Positions 1 to 14,220 of a stretch of DNA of 64,000 nt are shown piece after piece. The notes under the pieces are model-generated. The model saw nothing but the letters and a program-made list of their open reading frames with translations, made no database searches and was not told the origin of the DNA. The stretch comes from Welwitschia mirabilis. Lineage: Eukaryota; Gnetophyta; Gnetopsida; Welwitschiales. Each line of letters starts with the position of its first letter. Positions within the stretch are counted from its first letter, which is position 1. The stretch lies in NCBI GenBank assembly GCA_051453625.1, contig JBOZIK010000001.1:245290036-245354035 (forward strand), written 5' to 3'. The translations under genes and the position numbers were made by a program.

Positions 1-1438
1 TTCTTCACATAAAATTTATTACATAAAGTATACTAGTTGACATAACCAGACTTTCTTTGATTAACCAAATTTTTATGTAAAGTGGCCACTACTTTTCACA
101 TTATCTTAGTGAAATTATGATCAATAGCTTGTCATGCATCTTCTTCATTTAAATTCTAAAGTGGAACATGCACTTTTTTAAAAAAATCTTTATCAAATCC
201 ATAAATATGCATTGTATACATAAAGTTCTCATTCCAATCCTCTTAAACTTGATTATCATATAAGATCACCCTAAGGTTAGCCATTATTCTAGTAGTTAAT
301 ATGGAGTAAANNNNNNNNNNAAGAAGTAATGATGAATATTGAGAGTAAAATAAGGTTTGAGAAGTTATGAGATAAAGTCAAATTTCAAAGGGATCTTACT
401 CATCCATTACTAAAAAAATTATCTATCACATACACAAAGAAAGCTTATCAAAACCTAATAGAAGAAAATAATAGAAAAAAATGAAGACAATGGTATAATT
501 ACCGAAAAAAGAGATCTTTCTCTGATTTACAAGTTTCAAGTGATTTATCCATCTCATAATATAATAAATAAAATGAAGTTACAATGNNNNNNNNNNNNNN
601 NNNNNNNNNNNNNNNNNNNNNNNNNNNNNNNNNNNNNNNNNNNNNNNNNNNNNNNNNNNNNNNNNNNNNNNNNNNNNNNNNNNNNNNNNNNNNNNNNNNN
701 NNNNNNNNNNNNNNNNNNNNNNNNNNNNNNNNNNNNNNNNNNNNNNNNNNNNNNNNNNNNNNNNNNNNNNNNNNNNNNNNNNNNNNNNNNNNNNNNNNNN
801 NNNNNNNNNNNNNNNNNNNNNNNNNNNNNNNNNNNNNNNNNNNNNNNNNNNNNNNNNNNNNNNNNNNNNNNNNNNNNNNNNNNNNNNNNNNNNNNNNNNN
901 NNNNNNNNNNNNNNNNNNNNNNNNNNNNNNNNNNNNNNNNNNNNNNNNNNNNNNNNNNNNNNNNNNNNNNNNNNNNNNNNNNNNNNNNNNNNNNNNNNNN
1001 NNNNNNNNNNNNNNNNNNNNNNNNNNNNNNNNNNNNNNNNNNNNNNNNNNNNNNNNNNNNNNNNNNNNNNNNNNNNNNNNNNNNNNNNNNNNNNNNNNNN
1101 NNNNNNNNNNNNNNNNNNNNNNNNNNNNNNNNNNNNNNNNNNNNNNNNNNNNNNNNNNNNNNNNNNNNNNNNNNNNNNNNNNNNNNNNNNNNNNNNNNNN
1201 TAACTTAAAATTTATAGTTAAGGTATTTAAAACTACACAATAATCCTAGAAGGCAACATAATCTAACATGGATCTCTATTTATGTAAGGCTCCCTATATC
1301 CACCACCAATCAAGATTTATTGTCAATGAAAAACATGATGTATTTAAGGAAGATAGTAATTTCAAATTTTAAAGTTTAATAAAAAAAATTAAATTCTAAG
1401 GATAAGAAAGAGAAAAGAAAAACACCAAAAAATAGATA
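1..1438. other. Unassigned AT-rich sequence with a 614-N gap
   Basis: I see no gene here. The stretch contains a 10-N gap (311-320) and a 614-N gap (587-1200). The readable parts are AT-rich, with stops in every frame at short intervals. Apparent open frames across 587-1200 are only runs of N. Confidence 0.6.
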
Positions 1439-2437
1439 TGAGAATAGGAACTGATTTGGTATACTTAAGCTCGGTGGATCTTGCTCAACATCCCTAAATC
1501 ACAAAAATAGCTTAAGTAAGAGAAAAAGTCAAGTCAAGTGGATCTTGATCCACATCAATAGCTTAACTTAATGAGGAAAAGACAAGTTAAGGGATTATAA
1601 TTAACAAAAAAATCCCAAAATCCTTTGAAAAGCGTGAAAAAATGATTTAAAAACTGATTTAGGGGCTTATAGATGCGAAAATGCCTAAAAAACTTAATAA
1701 AATTAAAAAATAGCTTAAAATAGCTTAAAAAAATGAAAAAACTACCTATGTATATGAAATAGGACTAAGGATATAACTTATCTAAATGCATGTGTAGAAA
1801 AATAAGCAAGGCTAAGTAATCATGCATGTACATAGAAATAAAAAATTAATGAGCACAAAATTTAAAACCTTTACTGTAAAAGTTAATTNNNNNNNNNNNN
1901 NNNNNNNNNNNNNNNNNNNNNNNNNNNNNNNNNNNNNNNNNNNNNNNNNNNNNNNNNNNNNNNNNNNNNNNNNNNNNNNNNNNNNNNNTGAGAATAGGGA
2001 GTAACTTGGTATAGTTAAGCTTAGTGGATCTTACTTGACATCCCTAAATCACAAAAATAGCTTAAGTAAGAGAACAAATCAAGTCAAGTGGATCTTGATC
2101 CACATCCATAGCTTAACATAATGAGTACAAAACAAGTTAAGGAATTATAATTAACAAAAAAAATCCAAAATCCTTTGAAAAGCATGAAAAAATGATTGAA
2201 AAACTAATTTAGGGGCTTATAGGGCGAAAATTTCTAAAAAACTTAAGAAAATTGAAAAATAGCTTAAAATAGCTTTAAAAAACTAAAAAAACTACCTATA
2301 TGTATGAAATAGAATTAAGGATATGACTTATCTAAATGAATGTGTAGAAAAATAAGCAAGGCTAAGTAATCATGCATGTACATAGAAAAAAGAATTAATA
2401 AGCACAAAATTTAAAACCTTCACTATAAAAGTTAATT
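1439..2437. repeat. Gap-flanking duplicate pair (about 450 bp)
   Basis: 1439-1888 and 1989-2437 are near-identical copies on either side of a 100-N gap (1889-1988). The left copy ends at the gap and the right copy begins there. Each copy also contains a looser internal echo (GTGGATCTTG...ATAGCTTAA, about 75 bp apart). The pair is best read as one locus assembled twice. No coding content was recognised. Confidence 0.8.
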
Positions 2438-2599
2438 ATCTTAATTACTACATTACTGATTAATTATTGATTACACATGTTATAAATATATCATTAAAGA
2501 TTTCTTAATGGACATAATCATTATGACAAGATACACTCAAATAGTGCAACCAGACCAGTAGGAAAAGTGGACATACACATAGGGTAGTGATGCTTTGTG

Positions 2600-4382
2600 A
2601 GCTAAATGTAAGAAGTAGAAAATAGAAAAGCAAAGCTGATGAGCTAGGCACTGAAGAAGCAACAAGAGCAAAAACAAAAAATGTAGTAGCCACTAAAAAT
2701 GTAGTGTAGGTATGATGATGCTACCATGAGAGATAGCCCTACATAGATTGGTGTAAGTTGGTGCTAAAATCCATCATGGCTTAGAGCCCAAAGAATATCT
2801 AATAGTAGTAGAAGATGCTTAATGCTTAGGTAGTAAGGAATAATTAATGGAGGAAATGCAATTAGATCAAAATAATAAAGAGTATGGCAAATAGACTAAT
2901 AAGACAACAAGCATGTGACTACAGATTAATCATGTCTAGTAGAATAAAGAAATAAAAAACATTGAGCAATAAAAAATTTCAAAATAGGAAAGGACAGAAA
3001 AGGCTATTGCTGGAGCGTAGTTGAGGTAGATGTGATAGGTAGTAAAGCACAATGGTGATGAAAAGGGTATGATTAGTTATCATAAGTAAGGACAACACAA
3101 CTAAATGGTGGAGATGGACCACATAGATAGTAGGTCAGCATTAAAGATGATATAGAAAGTAAAGCATGATGGAGAGTATATGAGATAGATTTAACAAGAA
3201 GCACAAGTATTAGTAATTCCAATTAGAATAATTCCTTTAATCAAATTATGACAATATGAGAAGAAGGAAGTTGTGGTAGTGGGAGTAGATGAGTAAAGGT
3301 CAATGCACCAAGATACCACATACTACACACTCTAGCATACTAAACTTACTAAGGAAAGCATACTTTGATAGTGAGAGAAGCCAAACACAACATGATTAAT
3401 ACTTCAGAGAAGTATACAGTATGTTTGAGTATTACTAAGGNNNNNNNNNNNNNNNNNNNNNNNNNNNNNNNNNNNNNNNNNNNNNNNNNNNNNNNNNNNN
3501 NNNNNNNNNNNNNNNNNNNNNNNNNNNNNNNNNNNNNNNNAGCTAAACGTAGGAAGTAGAAAATAAAAAAGCAAAGCTGATGAGCTAGGCAGTGAATAAG
3601 CAACAAGAGTAAAAAGAACAAATGTAGCAGCCACTAAAAATACAATGTAGGTATGATGATGCTACCATGAGAGATAACCCTACATAGATTGGTGTAAGAT
3701 GGTGATAAAAGCCATCATGGCTCAGAGCCCAAAGAATATCTGATAGCAGTAGAAGAGGCTCAGTGCTCAGGTAGTAAGGAATAATTAATGAAGGAAATGC
3801 AATTAGATCAAAATAATAAAGAGTAGGGTAATTAGACTAGTAAGACAATAAGCATGCAACTACAGATTGATCATGTCCAGTAGAATAAAGAAATCAAAAA
3901 CATTGAGCAATAAAAAATTTCAAAATAGGAAAGGACAGAAAAGGCTATTGCTGGAGCATAGTTGAGGTAGATGTGATAGGTAGTAAAGCACAATGGTGAT
4001 GAAAAGACTATGATTAATGATCATAAGCAAGGACAACATAATTAAAGTGGTGGAGATGGACCACATAGATAGTAGATTAGCATTAAAGATGATATAGAAA
4101 GTAAAGCATGATGGAGAGTAGATGAGATATATTTAACGACAAGCACAAGTGTTAGTAATGCCAATTAGAATAATGAATTTAATCAAATTATGATGATATG
4201 AGAAGAAGAAAGTTGTGGTAGTGGGAGTAGATAAGCAGAGGTCAATGCACGAAGACACCACATACTACACACTCTAGCATACTAAACTTACTAAGGAAAG
4301 CATACTTTGAAAGTGAGAGAAGTCAAACACAATAGAATTAATACTTCAGAGAAGCATAGAGTACATTTGAGTATTACTAAGG
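2600..4382. repeat. Gap-flanking duplicate pair (about 840 bp)
   Basis: 2600-3440 and 3541-4382 are copies of the same sequence separated by exactly 100 N (3441-3540). They differ by scattered substitutions and a few small indels. No protein family was recognised; the short open frames at 2505-2693 and 3349-3634 on the - strand are translations of this repeat and look non-coding. Confidence 0.8.
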
Positions 4383-4939
4383 AAAGATTTAGTAAGGCTA
4401 CTAAATAGGATGTAACCATTCAAAAAGAGGAAGAACACATAGAGAGCTAGAATAAAGATATAGGAAAAGAGATATTTAAAATGTATAGGTGCAAACCAAA
4501 ATACAACTTTCAAACAAACACTACTAGAAATCTAGATGTATGTAAAAAAAACTATTTTTTTAAAAAAATGCAAAGAACTCTTTAAAATTGCAAATAGATT
4601 TAAAACAACTTACAAATATGATTTAAAAAGGTTGCAAAGAGATCTAAGCATGTAAATGTTAAGAAGCTTAAAGAATTTTAATAATGGCTAAAAATCTCTA
4701 AGGGCCTTAGGAATCCTAACCTAGAATATATTATATCACTTGCTAGGAAATAAGATAGCTTGAAAATGAAGAGTATAAGATTTATAAAACATAAATTTTA
4801 TTTCTGCTCTTTCACTTATTTCAATAGAGAGCTTGCTTATATAGACAAGCAAACCACTAGGATTTTATGAATCCCTAGGTATGGGTCCATGGTGTATACT
4901 AGCCTTAGCATTTAGATCTAATAAACATGAAGGAGTAAA
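4383..4939. other. Unassigned sequence before the first pol remnant
   Basis: No coding similarity was recognised. A TATA-like string with adjacent short inverted halves (GCTTGCTTATATAGACAAGC, about 4831-4850) could be the remains of a promoter region such as an LTR, but no partner repeat was found. Confidence 0.3.
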
Positions 4940-6490
4940 TGACACTTTTAAAAAATTCATTGAAGATAACATTTAACAAGCATTATCTATTGAAACCTTA
5001 CTTAACTAGGATGGATATCTAACTTATATTAGTGATGATTATGAAATTTAGCTTAAAGAATTACTTAATGGTTTGAGGTACTTATTCCTACATGATAATC
5101 CTTAGAAACCATTGATAACTAGTGAATACCTTACTTCTTAATAAGAAAAAGGATTATTTTATCTTCTTAAATAAATGATAAATGCTTTTTCTTGGACCCA
5201 CAAAGACCTTACTATAATTTTTTCCTCTATCATTTAACATAATATCTATTTGGAGGGCAATGCTAAACTAATTAGGCATCCTTAAAGAAGACTAAATACA
5301 TTGCTTAAGCAAGTGGCTACATATGAAATCATTAGACATATGGATGTTAGAACTATTTATGCAATTTCTAATAGTTGTTGACATATCCCTTTAATTATAG
5401 TACTTGAGAAAGATAGAAAGTGATATATATGCATAATGATGTAGCCAAGAATGATAATTTTCCATTGCCCTTTCTAGATCAATTTCTTAACCACATTTAA
5501 GGGCACTCATCTTATTATTTTCTTAATGATTATAGTGATTGAAATCAAACTTTCATATCTAATAAGGATTAAGCCAAAACAAAGTTTACCTCATTCTTTA
5601 ATACCTTTGTCTTTATAATAATTTCCTTTGATTTATGCAATACACTAGATTTATTTCAAAGAGCCATGATGGTTATCATTTTAGAAATCATTGAGGAATC
5701 CATTGAAATTTTTATGGATGATTTTTCTATCTTTAAATATTTCTTTCATCAAACTATGAAAAGATTATAAAAGTATTAGATCATTATATCAATAATGGTT
5801 TTCACTTGAGTTGGGATAAGAGTTACTTCTTAGTAAAAATTGGTATTATCTTAGGCCATAATCCATTCAGTGAAGGCATAAGAATGGATCTAAGTAAAAT
5901 TAAGATCATTCATAATCTTACTTTATCCACCCATGTTAAACAACTTAGGTAATTTCTTATGCATAAAAAATTTTATTATAGGTTCATTAAAGACTATGCC
6001 AAGACCTAAAAACCTTTTTATTTATTAAACAATAGGATCTTAAATTTAATTGAAACTAAATTTCTTCAAAAGCCTTTAATGAACTTAAAGAGAGAGTTAC
6101 ATCTAAATCTATTATAGGAGGCCCTAATTAGACTAAGAATTTTGAGTTGTTATGTGATACAAGTAACATAGCCACAAGTGGTATGTTAGGACAAAAATAT
6201 GATAAGGGATACAAAGTTATTAGTTACATCAATCAAAACCTTTCTAGTTCCTAACTTAATTATATAACTATAAAGAAAAAATGCTAGTAATTATTTTCTT
6301 TTTAGACAAACTTATGCACTACCTTCTTGGATTTCATACTAATATATACATTAATCATGCTTCCATTTTAATATAATAAAGCCTAAATAACAGTCGTAAT
6401 TTTAAATTACATTTGAGTTATAACATTATGCTTAGAGGTATTTTTGTACTTTTAAGATAACAGGGATCTTAAATATTAAAAGAGCTAAAA
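4940..6490 (+). pseudogene. Ty3/gypsy reverse transcriptase-RNase H remnant (element A)
   Basis: This is a decayed Ty3/gypsy pol segment. In life it would copy retrotransposon RNA to DNA and degrade the RNA template. A pre-RT region ending in an RRLN motif lies near 5280-5310. The RT core then reads with few breaks: FPLPFLDQFL near 5460, FDLCNTLDLFQRAMM near 5630, and FMDDFSIF near 5712-5735, where the catalytic YxDD-type aspartates are still present. RNase H follows at about 6140-6420 (FELLCDTSN, KVISY, HTNIYINHAS). Several in-frame stops sit where Gln or Arg codons are expected, suggesting C-to-T decay. The RRLN-type linker is typical of the Athila/Tat branch. Gag and protease are not seen upstream, so the element is truncated or interrupted at about 4.9 kb. 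Confidence 0.85.
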
Positions 6491-9359
6491 ATGATGCATT
6501 ATGATCTAATTTAATGCTATTCATGATGATCATAATCAAGAGTCTAATATTGAGAGCAATAATGTAAAGCATGTAGAACTATTTCAATATTTTAGTTGTA
6601 TGGATGATTCATAGTCCATTTTCCATCATGATATCTCGTCCACTTTCTAATTTAGCAATTCTAACTGATTTTCACACTAGACACATGACATTGTATGATA
6701 GTAAAGGCTTTTAGGATATTAGTACCTTTTATATTCATAGTTATTATTAAGTTAGATCTAATGTTTTCATGTAATATAAGTCATAATAAATAAAGCTAAA
6801 CCAATTTTTTTTTTTTTAAGAGTTTGGATAGTTATTTTTAAAACTACTTGTGATACTCTAGTATAAGTTTCATGTGTAAAATAATGCTACAATAGATGTG
6901 ACCATTTCACCTAATTAAACATGAATCACATGCAAAAACTCAATGGTTATGGTTACTCCTAGGGTTAAAACTAATTCAAAATTCACCTAAAAAGACATTC
7001 CTCGATGTCCAAAGTAATATAATAATGTTATAATACCATTTTTAAGTTGAATTTAAGCCATTCTCAAGCATAAGAAGGATATCTTCTAACACATTTATTA
7101 TTTTTTCTTTTCTTTTATTTTTTAATTTTTAACTTGATCTTCTCTTTATATTAGATTTTTAAGCATTCTACATTCTTCATTATCATTTTTTACTATCATA
7201 CACATCCATTTTTAGCCTTCTACATCCTCTCATGTTTCATCTTCCATTATCTTTCCCCTAATTCTCATCTATCTAAAGGGTAAATTAGGGGGTGGGTAAG
7301 GCATTATATATTATAATAATTTAGATTTAAGATAAATAGAAAGTGATGTAATTTCATCTAAAACCAATAAGTGTTATTTACCTTGTATTTCTATGCTTTT
7401 TTTAAAACTTGATTTATGCATTTATATCATTCTTATCTTTTAATTTGATTGGAATTATTATAGCATGTTTCATAGTTAGTGCTAATTAGATTGTTGTAAA
7501 TTTCATACCTGTCATAGCATACTATAAGTTTCCATAATTGGTCAATCTATATAAAACAAATCTTATGTTTTTATTTCTCTTCTTTCTTCTTNNNNNNNNN
7601 NNNNNNNNNNNNNNNNNNNNNNNNNNNNNNNNNNNNNNNNNNNNNNNNNNNNNNNNNNNNNNNNNNNNNNNNNNNNNNTTTTCTGTAGTAGTAATTTGTT
7701 TTTAATTTTTTATTTATTTATTTTTAAAATTTAAAGTATCTATTTTTACATCGTTCTTGTCTTTTCTTTCTCCTCTTTTCAAAATTAAAGTAGACTAGTA
7801 AATTGTAGTGGTTGTTTTAACCATAACTCTTTTTTTGCAACTCTAATGGTTCTAAAATTTTGTTAGTATCTTACTTTTGTAATTTAAGAACTTTCATTTA
7901 TAATGTGTCAAGTCCCAAATTAGGCCTTTAAAACCCCTTTTTTTAACCATTTATAGTCAAGTTGCAATTTGACTTAGAAAGTTTTCTAAGCTATGAAATA
8001 TTAATTTTTTTATTTTTGCATGATGAATTTCTTAATCATTATTAATATGTTTTTAGAAAGTTAAAATCTTATCTTATATTATGTTTTGATTAATTTCAAA
8101 ATATGAAATCCATTTTTTTCAACTTTTCTAGTTGGATTAAAATTCTTGGTTAGGGTAGAGTTGATTATATTTTTCACAAATTTTATCTAGATGATCTATT
8201 TCTATCAGTTTCATTTAATTCTATTTGATCTTAGATGTTTAATTTTAGAAACTCATTTTAGAATGTATTTTGGGATTTTAAGTTCTAAGAATTTCTAAGT
8301 CTAATTGTTTAAATTTATTCTCCCTTTTTTCTCTCTTTTCTTCATTTTCTCTCTTTCTTTTAGTCAAAATAATTTGAGATTGACTAAGTATTACTTTTAT
8401 TTAATAAACATTCATATTCTGATTTTTATTAATTGCTTGTTGATTTAGAACCTAATATATATATTCCATTACTTTTATAACTCATTTCATAATAATTCGT
8501 GAGTCTTATTTTAAGCCAAATGTATCAATTTTTAGTGAAAATTTTATTTAAGTTTAATAATTTGGTATGTTGATTTGAAGAATCCTAGTTTTCAAGTGCT
8601 ATATTATGATCTTAAGTTGTTGTACATTTTGTGTAAATGCAATAATATGTTTAAATTACTTATATACATCCATATTTTATTATTTTAAGTAATGAATTTT
8701 TTAAGGAAAATTATTTTTATATAAAAATGACTTTAGTGGATTTAACTTATTAAAGGCTTTTAGTTTTTTGTTTGATTTGTAAATGATCTTTAGAATTATA
8801 GTTAATGTCTATAAAAGATTATTTATTTCTATTATATTATATTTTCCTTTTCACATCTTGTGAAATTATGCTTTCACACATGCAGTTCTTCATGATATCT
8901 ATAAGTCATACGTTTTAAGTACTTATATGTCACTTAAAAGAAATATTAGTTTTATCATATAAACTAATAATTTGATAAGAAAATATTAATATTTTCATAT
9001 GAATTCACATTAGGTATCCATTTGTTTAATACTCACATGCCTTCATTACATGTGTAATTTGACCCAAGAGATTTCTTTATGCTTTAATTTGAACTCTTCA
9101 TATATGAATCTATTTTCCTTAGTTGAATTATTATGTTAAGCTTATATTTATTTTTGATAAGGCTTAAAGCATGATCTCCTCATTTTAAAAATTGAGTTTT
9201 TCCTTTGTTCATTATCTTATGATAAGGTTCCAATTTTATTAAATAGGTGCTATTAGTATAAGTATTTAAGATTACCATCATTAACAAAGTAGAAAATCAT
9301 AATTGTATTATAGATAATCTATCCTAAATTTCTCATAATACAAAGTCTTTCCATTTTTC
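6491..9359. other. Foreign segment interrupting element A pol
   Basis: RNase H and integrase of a Ty3/gypsy pol normally lie a few hundred bases apart; here about 2.8 kb separates them. I recognise no protein in the segment. It includes an 87-N gap (7592-7678), a poly-T run near 6810, and a string starting TGTCAAGTCCC at about 7907 that resembles the start of a Tekay-type LTR. No matching LTR end or target duplication was found, so the nature of the insertion is open. Confidence 0.5.
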
Positions 9360-10420
9360 ATCAAACTTTCCAATTGAAGATTCCCTTCTAGATGAATAAA
9401 TCTTTACCATTAAACAACTATAATCTATTTCTTTGCAATATCATACTCCATGGTATGTTGATATTATTAATTAATCAGTTATCATGAAAATCCATTAACA
9501 AGATACAAGAAACTAATACAAATTGTTTTTCCATAGAATAGAGGATCATGAATGATATAATCCTCACTTGTATCACAGGTTCAAAGACCAAATCATGTGC
9601 AGATGTATATGTAAATGGAAATAAAAGGATATCATATTTTTTGTCATTGTAATATAAGTGGTGATCACTTTACTAGCTAAACAATAGACATGAAAATTAT
9701 ACATGCTATATTTAGATTCTATTGGTTCACTTCTTTTTAGGATTCCTTTAACCTTGTTAAAAGATGTAATGCTTGTCAATATTCTATAAGCATTTCTAAA
9801 TCTTAATACATGCCATAACCTACTTTAGAATGTCAACCTTTAATTTATTAGATTGCTAATTTCATAGACCATTTAAAACCATATTTTTACAATAAAAATT
9901 ATATTCTAGTGGCTATTACTTATGTGACTAGATGAGTTGAGATCATTCTTATTATTTATAATGATGTAAAAACTATATGTCATGTCCTCTATTCCAATAT
10001 CTTTCATAAATTTGGCTTGTTTATAATTTTGCTAAGTAATTAAGATACTTATTTCATAAATAAAATCCTTAAAAAACTTCTTAATTTCATAGGAATAGAA
10101 TAATAAATTGATAATTCTTATCATCCTCAAACTAATGATCAAGTTGAAAATTCCATTAGAGAAATTAAAATGATGCTTCAAAAACTTGTATCTAAAAATA
10201 AAAGATCATTGTATTTAAAATTTAATGATGCTTTTAGGCTTATTACATAATGTAATGCATGAGGTTTTTCTTCCTATGAACTTATGCATGATAAAACTTG
10301 TATTCTTCTAGTTGATGTGCGATACAACTCTTATAAAACTATGTATTAACTTGATGTTTTTAATCTATGATGACGTTTACTACTAGCTAGCATAATTATA
10401 ATACTTAAATGAAAAATGTA
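9360..10420 (+). pseudogene. Ty3/gypsy integrase remnant (element A)
   Basis: This is a decayed integrase, the enzyme that inserts retrotransposon cDNA into the host genome. The order of motifs matches Athila/Tat integrases. A linker (PIEDSLLDE, PWYVDI) lies near 9375-9470 and a zinc-finger segment ending CNACQ near 9765. The core has YILVAITYVTR near 9900-9932, followed by YHPQTNDQVENSIREIKMML near 10108-10175, and ends with FSSYELMHDKTC near 10270. The expected first core aspartate is not seen (AITYV where AVDYV is usual). Stops and frame breaks show it is dead. It most likely continues the RT-RNase H remnant at 4940-6490 after the intervening insertion. Confidence 0.8.
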
Positions 10421-12729
10421 TTTATGCTATTCATAAATAAATCACTTGTAAATCACAAGCCAAAATCACAAATGACAAGAAGCTTTTACATTAGTATTTT
10501 GAACCAAGGTAATTCATATTACTACTTAATACCTAAATTCTTCTTATTCATAACAAGTTAGCTTTGAAATGATTAGATTATTATCCTATAAAAAACATTT
10601 ATAATAATGGCTTTATTAATATTTCTAACCTAAATTCTATGGAAAAACTAAAGGTTAATGAACAATAATTAAAACTATATTAATCACTTAATTATTATTA
10701 TAATACCATAAACATGATAGAAGCAATTGATTTAGAGGATTATCTTAACTAAAAGAAGGATATTTTCTTTATCATCTTTTGAATGATTTCTTAATTTAAC
10801 CATTAGTTGAGTTATTCTACTATTTTATCATCTTTCCCTTGGTTTTATGATAAAATTACTATGAGGTATCAAGAAAATAATTTTACTTTAGGTAAATTAT
10901 AGTGATAAGATTGAATTACAGCTAATCCTAAGTCATTTTCATCTCTATGAGTTTCAAGGTCTATGTTATTTTGCTTAAGTATGAATTATATCAAAATTGA
11001 TGATTGTCTTTAATGATTTACTTTTGTGATCTGTCATTCTAATGATTAATTAATTTTTTATTTATAAAAAAAGAGAAAATAGAGAAGGAAAGCACAAAAA
11101 AAAAGGGAATGGGAAAATATTTGCTATATCTAAATCCATGATGTCCAATTGTAATCATACCATGGCAAATTTTCTTAAGAGGGGCCTTTTGCCAGTGTTA
11201 TATGGTATCTATATATACTTCATTAGAGGGTTAATTAATTATGATCTAGCTTTAGCTTATAGATCTTTGTCTTCTTAGTAGTAGTTATACTTCACTCATC
11301 ATGATGAATGTGTTTTTTAATGCCCTCATTATCTTGAATTTTTATAACTTTAAGTAATAACTTTGTGAGAAACATATTGATCATTGGATGATAAATTTAT
11401 NNNNNNNNNNNNNNNNNNNNNNNNNNNNNNNNNNNNNNNNNNNNNNNNNNNNNNNNNNNNNNNNNNNNNNNNNNNNNNNNNNNNNNNNNNNNNNNNNNNN
11501 GTTTCAAGATCTATGTTATTTTTCTTAAGTATGAATTATATCAAATTTTATGATTGTCTTTAATGATTTAATTTTGTGATCTAACATTCTAGTGATTAAA
11601 TAATTTTTTTATTTATAAAAAAAATAGAAAATAGAGAAGGAAACCACAAAAAATAAAAAAAATAATGGAAAAATATTTGCTAGATTTAAATCCATGATGT
11701 CCAATTGTAAGCACATCATGGCAAATTTTCTTAAGAGGGGCCATTTGGTAGTGTTATATGGTATCTATATAAAATTCATTAGAGGGTTAATTAGCTATGA
11801 TCTACCTTTAGCTTATAGATCCTTATCTTCTTGGTAGTAGTTACACTTCACTCATCATGATGAATGTGTTTTTTAATGCCCTCATTAGCTTGAATTTTCA
11901 TAACTTTAAGTAACAACTTTATGAGAAACATATTGATCATTGGATGATAAATTTATATAGTGTTATTTTTTGTTGTAGTTGAGGATTGGATTGAATTATA
12001 GTCTTGATATTAATTAATTATTTACAAGATAATCATAAAATATTATCCTCATTACCTTACTTATCACATGAGGTTCTATGTTTTTTATTATGGAATCATG
12101 CATCTCTAACATTAAGTAATTTTATAACATGTACTAATGGATCTTGAATTATTAGCATTTAGCTCTTAGTGGTTAATATTTTACCTGTTCATTTTTACCC
12201 ATTTTTACTTAGTCATTTCATAGTATTAATAATGAGTCTTTTTAAAAATACTTACTCACTCTTATTTATTATACATCCACTGCCATTGCTAATAACTTAT
12301 CATTTTTATATTTATTGATCTTTGTTTGGTATTATCATTATCCATCCATTACATCCATTCCACTTTCCACTTCATTCAAGTGTGAATATTTATTTGCCTT
12401 GTTTTATTTTTATTTTTTATTTTTTCTTTGTTTATGTTTTTAAACTTTGTTATAGCTAACCTCTTATCTTTAATGTATCTTTTTCATTATTTTAAATGCT
12501 AAGGGGATGTACCAAGATGTCTTACTTATACTTTACTATTCTTTTATCTTTAAATCCACTTTTAACATTTAGGAGGAAGCTAATTTGGGATTTTTTTAAG
12601 GAATAATTGATTGAGTATTTTAATAATAAATTAGAATATATTTTTAATGAATTCACGTCATTGTAAATTTAATATTCACCATTTTGTAATAAATACTTTA
12701 AATGTCATTTTTATTAGAAATTGATGTAA
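10421..12729. repeat. Element A downstream sequence with gap-flanking duplicate pair
   Basis: 10951-11400 and 11501-11953 are two copies of about 450 bp around a 100-N gap (11401-11500), differing by scattered changes. The rest (10421-10950 and 11954-12729) shows no gene. By position it could be the 3' untranslated part of element A, but no LTR of that element was identified. Confidence 0.6.
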
Positions 12730-14220
12730 TGTCATATCCCATATTTTATAAACCTTATTTACTTGAATATTAAGTATATTAATCTTTTAGTCAAATGAGT
12801 AATTATCCTTATATAAAGCCCTTGTGAAAATAATATGTCATTTTAAATTAATCTAATTTACATAATTTATTAAGAAAATAATAAAAATTATGTTAGAAGG
12901 TTTTTATGAGAAAAGCTATTCAAACATTTAAAATTAGATAATCCCATTATGTAAGGAGTTAAAATCACATGATAAAACTAATAACTTGAAAATTTTAGGA
13001 GGACATAATAACTTATTTGCATCTTATTTACTCATTTAAATTCTTAAGAAGTATGATAGGTATACTATATTATAAAAAAAACATTTCGTTTCTTGTATTA
13101 TATGATTGATAGATCTTATGTATTTTGAAATAAATGAGCATTTAAACAAGTATTTGCACTCTTATCTATAACCAATATTGATAAATGAGTGGATTTACTC
13201 TACCATGAATTTAATATTCTTGAAAAGAGTAAAGACACTTGGTTCATAACATAATCATTTTTTTATTCATTGGAATTAAAGAGTCTGTCTCATTATGCCA
13301 TATGACAATTTTGAAATTTATGCATTTATTCTTTTGATGCATGTATTTAATGAATTAAACTAACTTATAAGCCTATGAAGGATTAAAAAGTAGTTAGCAT
13401 GAGAAAATAAGGCATGTACTTAATCTTGCTAATTAAATTAAGAAGATTACTTATCCTAGTTAGGTGCATGAGTTATAAACTTGATCTTTTTTGGTACTCT
13501 AATGTTACTTATTATTCATATCACTTACAAATTCTAAATCATGTGATCTTGAGCTATGTAACATTATTTATTTATATATAGGGATCTTTTTCTTTCTAGT
13601 AAAAAGAAATACTTTTCATTTTTTTTATAATTGCATTTTCTTCTTTCCTCTCTCTTTTTTTTCATTATCTTGTTTGTGGATATTTAAGCTTAGAAGCTTG
13701 AAGCTAAGGAACTCTTGAGCTTGGATCTTTATCAATATTCAACTATTGAGGACCTACTAATCTTTCTAAGTAACCTTTTTACTCTTATTATCCATATGAT
13801 TTCTTTTTATGATTCTAGTGAAATGATGTGATATTCCATTAGGGAATTATTTATGGTTTTATGCAATTATGCTATAAAATATTATTCCCTTCCATTAGCT
13901 CTCACCAAAATACTAGGGAGATATGAGGTGTCTCTTATGCTTGATGATCGGGATTACTAATAGATGATTATGGACAAGTGATTAGGGCATTTTCTCTATA
14001 GATAGATAGATAAATAGATATAAAGAAATTTGGGTATCCATGTTTATTTTAATATCATACTTTTTTCCTTTTATGCATAAGATCTCTTTTATTAGGAGCA
14101 AAGTCTAATCCTCAAAAATCTCTTTAGGCTAGTACTCTTTCATGGAAATCCTAAGGCTTATAGTAAATGAGGTTTTTTAAATTTATTTCATTTTTCGTTC
14201 TATAATGATTTCAATTAGTA

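Noticed and set aside
540-1243. Long open frames at 540-1243, 15563-16474, 21093-22182, 37343-37907 and 53979-54431
   Set aside because: They consist almost wholly of N from assembly gaps; no residue information supports a gene.
2505-3634. Hydrophobic - strand open frames repeated at 2505-2693 and 3349-3634
   Set aside because: The similarity between them comes from the gap-flanking DNA duplicate, and the frames are short, broken and unmatched to any family.
9573-9779. 68-codon - strand open frame
   Set aside because: It is antisense to the element A integrase remnant, which has a recognisable + strand motif order.
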